A stretch of 64,000 nt of DNA from assembly GCF_019429485.1 (NCBI RefSeq), contig NZ_JAHXZN010000002.1:186001-250000 (forward strand), read 5' to 3'. Shown piece by piece: positions 45,177 to 51,924 of the stretch. Source of the stretch: Sphingomonas citri (lineage in GTDB: Bacteria > Pseudomonadota > Alphaproteobacteria > Sphingomonadales > Sphingomonadaceae). Numbering within the stretch: position 1 is the stretch's first letter; the number at the start of each line of letters is the position of its first letter. The notes beneath the pieces were generated by a model. That model did no database searches. It was not told the origin of the DNA and saw only the letters and a list, made by a program, of their open reading frames with translations. The position numbers and the translations under genes are program-made.

Positions 45177-46808
45177 ATGACCGCGATCCAGCGCCGTGCC
45201 TTCCTCGCCGGCTCGGCCGCGGTGCTCGCCGCGCGCGCCGGTCTCGCCGCCAGCCCGACCGGCACGGTGAGCGGGCCGGTCCAGCCGACATGGGAGTCGC
45301 TGCGCTCGCACTATCGCGTCCCCGAGTGGTTCCGCGACGCTAAGCTCGGACTGTGGTCGCACTGGGGGCCGCAGGCGGTGCCCGAGCAGGGCGACTGGTA
45401 CGGTCGCTTCCTCTACATGCAGGGGCATCCGGTCTACGAGCACCACCTACGCACCTACGGCCACCCGACGAAGGTCGGGATGAAGGACATCCAGAACCTG
45501 TGGAAGGCGGAGCGCTGGGACCCGCAGGCGCTGGTCGAGCGCTACAAGCGCGTCGGCGCCAAGTACTTCATGGCGCTCGCCTGCCACCACGACAATCTCG
45601 ACTGCTACGACAGCCGCTATCACGCCTGGAACTCGCTGCGCGTCGGGCCGAAGCGCGACGTGGTCGGCACCTGGGAGCGCGCGGCGCGGCAGGCGGGGCT
45701 CAAGTTCGGCGTGTCGAACCATGCCGCGCACGCCTGGCACTGGTACCAGCCCGCCTACGCCTATGACCCCGAGGGGCCGCGCGCGGGCGAGCGCTACGAC
45801 GCCTATCACCTGACCCGCGCCGACGGCCGCGGCACCTGGTGGGACGGGCTCGACCCGCAGCAGCTCTACACCGGCCGCCACATGGTCGCGCCCGACGGCA
45901 TCCGCACCGCCGCGGCGATGGGCACGTGGCACGAGGCGCACGACGGTCAGTGGATCGAGACGCCGCCCCCGGCCGACCCGCGCTACGCCGCCCGGTGGCT
46001 GCTGCGCCAGGCCGATCTGATGGCCAAGTACAAGCCCGACCTCTGCTACATGGACGATACCGCGCTGCCGTTCGGCGCGATCGGGCTGGAGGCGGCGGCG
46101 GACTATTACAACCGCGCGATCCAGTGGCACGGCGCGCCCGATGTCGTGCTCACCGGCAAGAAGCTGGAGCCGCACCAGCTGGGCGGGATCGTCGAGGACG
46201 TCGAGCGCGGCTTCAGCGACCGGCTGCGCGCCGAACCGTGGCAGACCGACACCTGCATCGGCGACTGGTTCTACAATGTCGCCAGGCTCAACGACCGCAG
46301 CTACAAGACCGCCGAGGACGTGGTGCAGCGGCTCGCCGACGTCGTCTCGAAGAACGGCAACCTGCTGCTCTCGATCCCGCAGCCGGGTCACGGCGCGATC
46401 GACGCCGAGGAGGAGAAGATTCTGGACGCGATGGAGCGCTGGATGGCGATCAACGGCGAGGCGATCTTCGCCTCGCGCCCGTGGCGGATCTATGGCGAGG
46501 GGCCGACCCGGGTCGCCGCCGGCGCGCAGAACGAGGAGGCGGCCAAGCCTTTCACCGCCGAGGACGTGCGCTTCACTACGCGCGCCGGCGCGCTCTACGC
46601 CTTGTTCCTCAAGCCGCCCGCCGGCACCGCGCGCGTCGCCGCGCTGGCCGCGGCGCCGAACGCGCCGGTGGTGGAGCGCGTCACGCTGCTCGGCGGCGGC
46701 ACGGTCGCGCACCGCCAGACGCCGCGCGGGCTGGAGCTCGACCTCGGCGGGCGCGCGCCGGGCGGGTTCGTCCCCGCGGTGCGAATCGACGGGCGCGGGC
46801 TGGCATGA
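45177..46808 (+). CDS. Alpha-L-fucosidase, GH29, Tat-exported
   Basis: The 543-residue enzyme removes terminal alpha-L-fucose. The leader MTAIQRRAFLAGSAAVLAAR is twin-arginine type. The GH29 barrel shows AKLGLWSHWGPQAVPEQGDW (residues 55-74), VGAKYFMALACHHDNLDCYD (about 126-145), SNHAAHAWHWY and KYKPDLCYMDDTALPFG, where Asp293 stands at the position of the catalytic nucleophile. Further on, QRLADVVSKNGNLLLSIPQP is a conserved GH29 block. It would act in the periplasm on imported oligosaccharides. The stop overlaps the fucP start by 4 bp. Confidence 0.93.
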   Translation: MTAIQRRAFLAGSAAVLAARAGLAASPTGTVSGPVQPTWESLRSHYRVPEWFRDAKLGLWSHWGPQAVPEQGDWYGRFLYMQGHPVYEHHLRTYGHPTKVGMKDIQNLWKAERWDPQALVERYKRVGAKYFMALACHHDNLDCYDSRYHAWNSLRVGPKRDVVGTWERAARQAGLKFGVSNHAAHAWHWYQPAYAYDPEGPRAGERYDAYHLTRADGRGTWWDGLDPQQLYTGRHMVAPDGIRTAAAMGTWHEAHDGQWIETPPPADPRYAARWLLRQADLMAKYKPDLCYMDDTALPFGAIGLEAAADYYNRAIQWHGAPDVVLTGKKLEPHQLGGIVEDVERGFSDRLRAEPWQTDTCIGDWFYNVARLNDRSYKTAEDVVQRLADVVSKNGNLLLSIPQPGHGAIDAEEEKILDAMERWMAINGEAIFASRPWRIYGEGPTRVAAGAQNEEAAKPFTAEDVRFTTRAGALYALFLKPPAGTARVAALAAAPNAPVVERVTLLGGGTVAHRQTPRGLELDLGGRAPGGFVPAVRIDGRGLA

Positions 46809-48034
46809 GCGGCGCGTCGATGCGACGGCTGCCGCTGGTGCTCGTCGTCGCGCTCTTCTTCCTGTGGGGCGTCGCCAACAACCTCAACGACGTGCTGATC
46901 GCGCATTTCAAGAAGCTGTTCGTACTGAGCGATCTCGGCGCGGGGCTGGTACAGTCGGCCTTCTACCTCGGCTATTTCTGCCTCGCGATCCCGGCGGCGC
47001 TGACGATGCGGCGCTTCGGCTATCGCGCCGCGGTGCTGCTCGGGCTGTTGCTGTACGGCGCAGGCGCGCTGATGTTCTGGCCCGCCGCAGCGTGGCAGAG
47101 CTATCCCGCCTTCCTGCTCGCGCTGTTCGTGATCGCGAGCGGGCTCGGCTTCCTAGAAACCTCCGCCAACCCGCTAATGGCGAAGCTGGGCAGCGAGGAC
47201 AGCGCGGCGCGGCGGCTCAATCTGGCGCAGGCGTTCAACCCGCTCGGCTCGATCACGGGCGTGCTGATCGGCAGCCAGTTCATCCTGTCGGGCCAGTCCG
47301 GACCGGTCACCGGCGAGGCCGCGCGCGCCGCCGAGGCGGCGGCGGTGCAACTGCCCTATCTCGTCATCGGCCTCGGCGTGCTGGCCTGGGCCGCGCTGAT
47401 CCGGCTGACCTCCTTCCCGCCGGTCGCGACCGAGCGCGACATCGAGGAAGGCGTCGGCGCCGCGGGCGACTTCGCCGCGGTGGTGCGCTCGGCGCGGGTG
47501 CGCGGCGGCGTGGCGGCGCAGTTCTTCTACGTCGGCGCGCAGGTCGGCATCTGGAGCTTCCTGATCCGCTACAGCGAGGTGGCGGTGCCCGGGACGGGCG
47601 AGCGCACCGCGGCGCATTACCTGACGCTGTCGCTGGTGCTGTTCATGGCGGGGCGGTTCGCGGGCACCGCGCTGATGACGCGCGTCGCGCCGGCGCGGCT
47701 GCTCGCCGCCTTCGCCGCGATCGCCGGCGCGCTGACGCTGGCGGCGGCGCTTCTCGGCGGCGGGATCGGCATCGTCGCGCTGGTGGCGACCAGCTTCTTC
47801 ATGTCGATCATGTATCCGACGATCTTCGCCGAGGCGGTGCGCGACCTCGGCGCGCTGACCAAGTCCGCCGCGGCGCTGCTGGTGATGGCGATCGTCGGCG
47901 GCGCGGTGTTCCCGGCACTGATGGGGCTGGTGTCGGACCGCAGCGGCTCGATCGTGATGGCGATGGTCGTGCCCGCAGTCTGTTTCACGGTGGTGCTGCT
48001 CTACGCTTTGTCGCTGCGGCGGGGGCGCGCGTGA
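46805..48034 (+). CDS. fucP: L-fucose permease, MFS (FucP-like)
   Basis: The 409-residue MFS protein has twelve helices. The first helix LPLVLVVALFFLWGVANNLN followed by DVLIAHFKKLFVLS is the FucP signature (W-G-x-x-x-N-L-N-D and F-K-K). Further phrases are AFYLGYFCLAIPAALTMRRF, ETSANPLMAKLGS, LAQAFNPLGSITGVLIGSQF and SFFMSIMYPTIFAEAVRDLG. These are shared with E. coli FucP, an L-fucose/H+ symporter. The whole group also contains glucose/galactose permeases, but context supports fucose. It overlaps genes on both sides by 4 bp. Confidence 0.92.
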   Translation: MSGASMRRLPLVLVVALFFLWGVANNLNDVLIAHFKKLFVLSDLGAGLVQSAFYLGYFCLAIPAALTMRRFGYRAAVLLGLLLYGAGALMFWPAAAWQSYPAFLLALFVIASGLGFLETSANPLMAKLGSEDSAARRLNLAQAFNPLGSITGVLIGSQFILSGQSGPVTGEAARAAEAAAVQLPYLVIGLGVLAWAALIRLTSFPPVATERDIEEGVGAAGDFAAVVRSARVRGGVAAQFFYVGAQVGIWSFLIRYSEVAVPGTGERTAAHYLTLSLVLFMAGRFAGTALMTRVAPARLLAAFAAIAGALTLAAALLGGGIGIVALVATSFFMSIMYPTIFAEAVRDLGALTKSAAALLVMAIVGGAVFPALMGLVSDRSGSIVMAMVVPAVCFTVVLLYALSLRRGRA

Positions 48035-48840
48035 TCGACACGCACGTCCACCTCTGGCGCATCGGCGCCAACGGCCACAGCTGGCCTACGCCTGACCTTC
48101 CCGCGATCCACCGCGACTTCCTGATGGACGACTGGCGCGCGCTGGCGGGCGCGGCGGCGGTCGAGGGCGTGGTGTTGGTGCAGTCGCAGCCCGACGCGCG
48201 CGACACCGAATGGCTGCTCGCGCTCGCGGCGCAGGAGCCGCAGGTGCTGGCGGTGACCGGCTGGACCGACGTGGACGCGCCCGACGCGGTCGCCGTGATG
48301 GAGCGGCTGGCGCGCGCGCCCAAGCTGCGCGCGCTGCGCCCGATGGTGCAGGACCTCGCCGCCGACTGGTACGACGATCCCGCGCGCGACCCGGTGTGGG
48401 ACGCGATGACACGCGCCGGGCTGGTCCTCGAGGCGCTGGTGCGACCGCGCCACCTGCCGAGCCTTGCGCGACTCGCGGCGCGGCATCCCGCGCTCACGAT
48501 CGTGATCGATCATGGCGCCAAGCCGGTGCTCGACGACCTCACTGAGTGGCAGGCCGACCTGGCCGCGCTCGCCGTCCTGCCGCGGGTGCGCTGCAAGCTC
48601 TCCGGCCTGCTCACCGAACGCGGCCCCGCCGACCCGCCCGAGGCGGTCGCGCCCGCCGCCGCCGCGCTGATCGCGCTGTTCGCGCCCGAGCGGCTGATGT
48701 GGGGCAGCGACTGGCCCGTGCTCGCGCTCGCGGGCGACTATGCCGGCTGGCAGGCGCAGGCGCGCGCGCTGGTGCCGCGCGAGCACCACGACGCGGTGTT
48801 CGATGGCACCGCGCGCGCCACCTACGGGATCGCCGCATGA
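48031..48840 (+). CDS. Amidohydrolase-family L-fuconolactonase
   Basis: The 269-residue protein starts with GTG overlapping the fucP stop (GTGA). MIDTHVHLWRIGANGHSWP opens the amidohydrolase (TIM_2) fold with an HxH pattern. IVIDHGAKP and the late MWGSDWPVL supply the other metal or acid residues. It is the size and type of the lactonases of the L-fucose and related sugar acid pathways, which hydrolyse L-fucono-lactone to L-fuconate. The position between the permease and the dehydrogenase supports this. It is cytoplasmic. Confidence 0.88.
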   Translation: MIDTHVHLWRIGANGHSWPTPDLPAIHRDFLMDDWRALAGAAAVEGVVLVQSQPDARDTEWLLALAAQEPQVLAVTGWTDVDAPDAVAVMERLARAPKLRALRPMVQDLAADWYDDPARDPVWDAMTRAGLVLEALVRPRHLPSLARLAARHPALTIVIDHGAKPVLDDLTEWQADLAALAVLPRVRCKLSGLLTERGPADPPEAVAPAAAALIALFAPERLMWGSDWPVLALAGDYAGWQAQARALVPREHHDAVFDGTARATYGIAA

Positions 48841-49820
48841 CGCTGACGCTGCCGCCGCTCGGCATGGGCTGTGCCGGGATCGGCAACCTCTACCGCGAGG
48901 TCGACGAGGCTACGGCCGACGCCACCGTCGCCGCCGCGCTCGCCGCCGGGATCGGCTATTTCGACGTCGCCCCGCACTACGGCTTCGGGCTGGCGGAGGA
49001 ACGGCTCGGCCGCGCGCTGGCGCGCCATGATCCGGAGGCGCGCGCGATCGTCTCGACCAAGGTCGGCCGGCTGCTGGTGCCGACCGACAGCGACGCGCCC
49101 GAGCGCCACGGCTTCGTCGCCGCGCCGCCGCTCGAGCCGGTGTTCGACTATGGCCATGACGCGGTGCTGCGCAGCCACGAAGCCAGCCTCGCGCGGCTGC
49201 GGCGAGACCGCGTCGAGCTGCTGTTCGCGCACGATCTAGGCGAGGTCACCCACGGCGCGGATGCCGAGCGCCACCTGCGCGCCTTCCTCGACGGCGGCTA
49301 TCGCGCGCTGCGCGACCTGCGCGACACCGGCGCGATCGACGCGATCGGATTGGGCGTCAACGAGATCGCGGTGTGCGAGCGGCTGCTCGACGCGGTCGAG
49401 CTCGACGTCATCCTCCTTGCCGGCCGCTACACGCTGCTGGAGCCCGACGCCGCCGCCGCGCTGCTCGATCGCTGCGCACGGGTCGGCACGTGCGTGGTGA
49501 TCGGCGGCCCGTACAACAGCGGGATCCTGGTCGAGGGCAGCGCCTCGCACGGCCACTTCAACTACGCCCCCGCGCCCGCCGAGGTGGTCGAGCGGGTCGC
49601 GGCGCTGGAGCGAGCCTGCGCGCGGCACGGCGTGCCGCTGCCCGCTGCCGCGCTGCAATTCCCCACCCGCGCGCCGGCGGTGGCGAGCGTCATCCCGGGC
49701 CTGGTCGGCGAAGCCCAGGTGGCGGACACGCTGCGTTACGCGCGCCATCCCATCCCCGAGCCGCTGTGGGACGATTGTCGCGCCGCGCTCGACGACATTT
49801 CAACGGAGACTTCTGCGTGA
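48837..49820 (+). CDS. Aldo/keto reductase, probable L-fucose dehydrogenase
   Basis: The 327-residue enzyme starts MTLTLPPLGMGCAGIGNLYR. It has the aldo/keto reductase phrases GIGYFDVAPHYGFGLAEERL (Asp43 and Tyr48 of the tetrad), ARAIVSTKVGRLL (Lys) and VELLFAHDLG (His). These match the D-threo-aldose 1-dehydrogenase/L-fucose dehydrogenase branch, which oxidises L-fucose to fucono-lactone with NAD(P). It overlaps the lactonase gene (ATGA) and the following SDR gene (GTGA). The whole chain gives the first oxidation of the pathway. Confidence 0.9.
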   Translation: MTLTLPPLGMGCAGIGNLYREVDEATADATVAAALAAGIGYFDVAPHYGFGLAEERLGRALARHDPEARAIVSTKVGRLLVPTDSDAPERHGFVAAPPLEPVFDYGHDAVLRSHEASLARLRRDRVELLFAHDLGEVTHGADAERHLRAFLDGGYRALRDLRDTGAIDAIGLGVNEIAVCERLLDAVELDVILLAGRYTLLEPDAAAALLDRCARVGTCVVIGGPYNSGILVEGSASHGHFNYAPAPAEVVERVAALERACARHGVPLPAAALQFPTRAPAVASVIPGLVGEAQVADTLRYARHPIPEPLWDDCRAALDDISTETSA

Positions 49821-50545
49821 GCGAGCGTCTGGCGGGCAAGACCGCCTTCATCACCGCTGCGGGCCAAGGCATCGGCCGCGCCACCGCCGAGCTGTTCGCG
49901 CGCGAGGGCGCGCGCGTCATCGCCAGCGACATCGACCTCGCCAAGCTCGACGGCCTCGACGCCGAGACGCTCGCGCTCGACGTGCGGGACGCCGCCGCAG
50001 TCGCGGCGCTGCCGGCGCGGACCGGGGCGGTCGACGTGCTCGTCAATTGCGCCGGCTTCGTCCACAGCGGCACCATCCTCGACTGCGACGAGGACGCCTG
50101 GGCCTTCTCCAACGAGCTCAACGTCACCGCCATGTATCGCACGGTGCGCGCGTTCCTGCCGGTGATGCTGGAGCGCGGCGGCGGCAGCATCGTCAACGTC
50201 GCGTCGATCGCCAGCTCGATCAAGGGCATCCCCAATCGCTTCGCCTATGGCGCGACCAAGGCGGCGGTGATCGGGTTGACCAAGTCCGTCGCGGCGGACT
50301 TCGTCGCGCGCGGCATCCGCTGCAACGCGATCTGCCCCGGCACGGTCGACTCGCCCTCGCTCCAGCAGCGGCTGCACGACACCGGCGATTACGCCAAGGC
50401 GCGCGCCGACTTCACCGCGCGCCAGCCGATGGGGCGGCTGGGGCGGCCCGAGGAAGTCGCCGCACTCGCACTGTACCTCGCGAGCGACGAGTCCGCGTTC
50501 ACCACCGGGCAGGCGCACATCATCGACGGCGGGTGGATCAATTGA
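49817..50545 (+). CDS. SDR dehydrogenase, probable 2-keto-3-deoxy-L-fuconate dehydrogenase
   Basis: The 242-residue short-chain dehydrogenase starts with GTG. It has GKTAFITAAGQGIGRATAEL (NAD-binding TAAGQGIG), VLVNCAGFVHSG (NAG-type motif), VNVASIASS (catalytic Ser) and YGATKAAVIG (catalytic Tyr and Lys). The end is AHIIDGGWIN. In the oxidative L-fucose pathway of Xanthomonas-type bacteria, an SDR of this kind oxidises 2-keto-3-deoxy-L-fuconate to the 2,4-diketo acid. Its place inside the operon makes this the likely role, although SDR specificity cannot be read from sequence. Confidence 0.88.
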   Translation: MSERLAGKTAFITAAGQGIGRATAELFAREGARVIASDIDLAKLDGLDAETLALDVRDAAAVAALPARTGAVDVLVNCAGFVHSGTILDCDEDAWAFSNELNVTAMYRTVRAFLPVMLERGGGSIVNVASIASSIKGIPNRFAYGATKAAVIGLTKSVAADFVARGIRCNAICPGTVDSPSLQQRLHDTGDYAKARADFTARQPMGRLGRPEEVAALALYLASDESAFTTGQAHIIDGGWIN

Positions 50546-50892
50546 CCAAGCGCCACGTCCTGCTGCTCGACCTCGTCGACGAACCGGAGTCGATCGCGCG
50601 CTACGAGGCGTGGCATGCCGCCGGCGCTGTACCCAAGCCCGTGGTGGCGAGCATCCGCGCCGCGGGGATCGCGGCGATGCAGATCTTCCGCAGCGGCAAC
50701 CGGCTGGTGATGGTGATGGACGTCACGGCGGCGTTCGACCCCACTGCGAAGGCGCACGCCGACGCCGCCGACCTCGACGTGGTCGCCTGGGAGACGCTGA
50801 TGGACGGCTTCCAGCAACGCCTCCCCTGGGCGGCGGCAGGGGAGAAATGGGTCCAGGCGGGGCTGATCTTCGACCTCGCGGCGCAGGGGTGA
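50542..50892 (+). CDS. L-rhamnose/L-fucose mutarotase-like protein (RhaM/DUF718 family)
   Basis: The 116-residue protein starts with a TTG that overlaps the SDR stop (TTGA at 50542-50545); no ATG or GTG is available, so the TTG start is the only one. The fold pattern is that of RhaM: RHVLLLDLVDEPESIARYEA, WHAAGAVPKPVVASIRAAGI, MQIFRSGNRLVMVMD, WETLMDGFQQRLPWAA and KWVQAGLIFDL. These mutarotases interconvert sugar anomers, here presumably L-fucose for the dehydrogenase. It ends the operon; a convergent esterase gene lies 18 bp away. Confidence 0.85.
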   Translation: MTKRHVLLLDLVDEPESIARYEAWHAAGAVPKPVVASIRAAGIAAMQIFRSGNRLVMVMDVTAAFDPTAKAHADAADLDVVAWETLMDGFQQRLPWAAAGEKWVQAGLIFDLAAQG

Positions 50893-50910
50893 GACGTCGG
50901 CGAGCTGTCG

Positions 50911-51744
50911 CTAGGACGGCAAGCGTGTCCGCGTCTTCTCCCCCAGCGCGCGCCGGATCGCCGCCTCGGCGACGGGCGCCATCAGGACGTAGCCGGCGCG
51001 TAGCGGGTGGATGCCGTCCGCAGTAAGATCGTGCCGCATCAGCCCGCGCCCGTCGACCAGCGCGGCGTAATAATCGGCGTAGACGTAGCCGCGGCGCGCA
51101 CAGAAGGCGCGCAGCCAGGCGTTGAGCGTCCGCAGGCGCGCCGGATCGCGCTCACGCAGCACGTCGCGCGCCGCCGCCGTGTCGCCGTTGACGGGTAGCA
51201 GCGCGCCGAACACCACCCTGATACCGTGCGCGTCGGCGAGGTCGCCCAGCGCCTCCCAGTTCGCCTCGATCTGCGCGTCGCTCTCCTGCTGCAGGAAGCC
51301 CTGCACGTCGTTGACGCCGGCGAGCACCACCACCGCCGCGGGGTGCAGCGCGACCACGTCCTGATGGAAGCGCAGCAGCAACTGGCTCGTCACCTGGCTG
51401 CCGATCCCGCGATTGACATAGGGGCGGCCCGGGAAAGAGCGCGACAGGTCCCAGCGATCGGTGATCGAATCGCCCAGAAACACCACCCGCCGCTCGCCCG
51501 GCCGCGGCGCACCGAGCGCGCGGTTGGCCGCCGCGTAGAGGTAACGCTCGCCGAAGTCCTGCATCAGGCTGGGTACCAGCCGCGCCCGGAACGGCCCCAG
51601 CCAAGGGCCCCAGTCCCGCTCCGGGACGGTGCGGCGCTCTGGCGAGCTCTGGTACACCGGCTCGGCCGCGGGCGCTTCCGCCCACGCCGCCGTCATCATG
51701 ACAGCTCCTACGGCAGCCAAGAGCAAACGATTGAATTGGAGCAT
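50911..51744 (-). CDS. Second SGNH/GDSL hydrolase, exported
   Basis: The 277-residue protein starts MLQFNRLLLAAVGAVMMTAA, with a signal peptide and a strong GGGAGGAAG before its ATG. It parallels the operon's first gene: VVFLGDSITDRWDL (Ser93), NRGIGSQVTSQLLLRFHQDV, VVLAGVNDVQGF and TADGIHPLRAGYV (Asp243, His246). The two esterases are clearly paralogous and flank the fucose operon. It probably deacylates the same glycan at other positions. It is transcribed divergently from the TonB receptor gene, sharing the control region 51745-51924. Confidence 0.87.
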   Translation of the reverse strand: MLQFNRLLLAAVGAVMMTAAWAEAPAAEPVYQSSPERRTVPERDWGPWLGPFRARLVPSLMQDFGERYLYAAANRALGAPRPGERRVVFLGDSITDRWDLSRSFPGRPYVNRGIGSQVTSQLLLRFHQDVVALHPAAVVVLAGVNDVQGFLQQESDAQIEANWEALGDLADAHGIRVVFGALLPVNGDTAAARDVLRERDPARLRTLNAWLRAFCARRGYVYADYYAALVDGRGLMRHDLTADGIHPLRAGYVLMAPVAEAAIRRALGEKTRTRLPS

Positions 51745-51801
51745 CTTCCTCCCCCCGTCCGCTTGGGAGCTTAACATAGCCTAGTCGCTGGTGCGCGTGA
51801 A

Positions 51802-51815
51802 ATTCATATATGAAT
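51802..51815. promoter_or_regulatory. Perfect AT-rich palindrome in the esterase/TonB receptor control region
   Basis: ATTCATATATGAAT reads the same on both strands over 14 bases, in DNA that is otherwise strongly GC-rich. It lies between the divergent esterase and TonB receptor genes, 58 bp from the former start codon. It could be an operator or a pair of -10 regions. Confidence 0.45.
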
Positions 51816-51833
51816 ATGATTGATCCTGCAGTA

Positions 51834-51845
51834 GTGAACGTTCTC
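51834..51845. promoter_or_regulatory. Shared motif GTGAACGTTCTC upstream of the TonB receptor
   Basis: GTGAACGTTCTC at this place matches GTGAACGTTATC, found on the opposite strand at 54899-54910 upstream of the GH31 gene, in 11 of 12 positions. The central AACGTT is typical of LacI-type and some other operators. A related GTGAACATT occurs at 58600-58608 before the fuconate dehydratase gene. Confidence 0.45.
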
Positions 51846-51924
51846 GGGCGCCGCCGCAGCAACGAGACGCCCGCCGATGACAGGCCGCTGGCGCGATGCG
51901 TGCGCCGGCGCAGGGAGGACGAGG

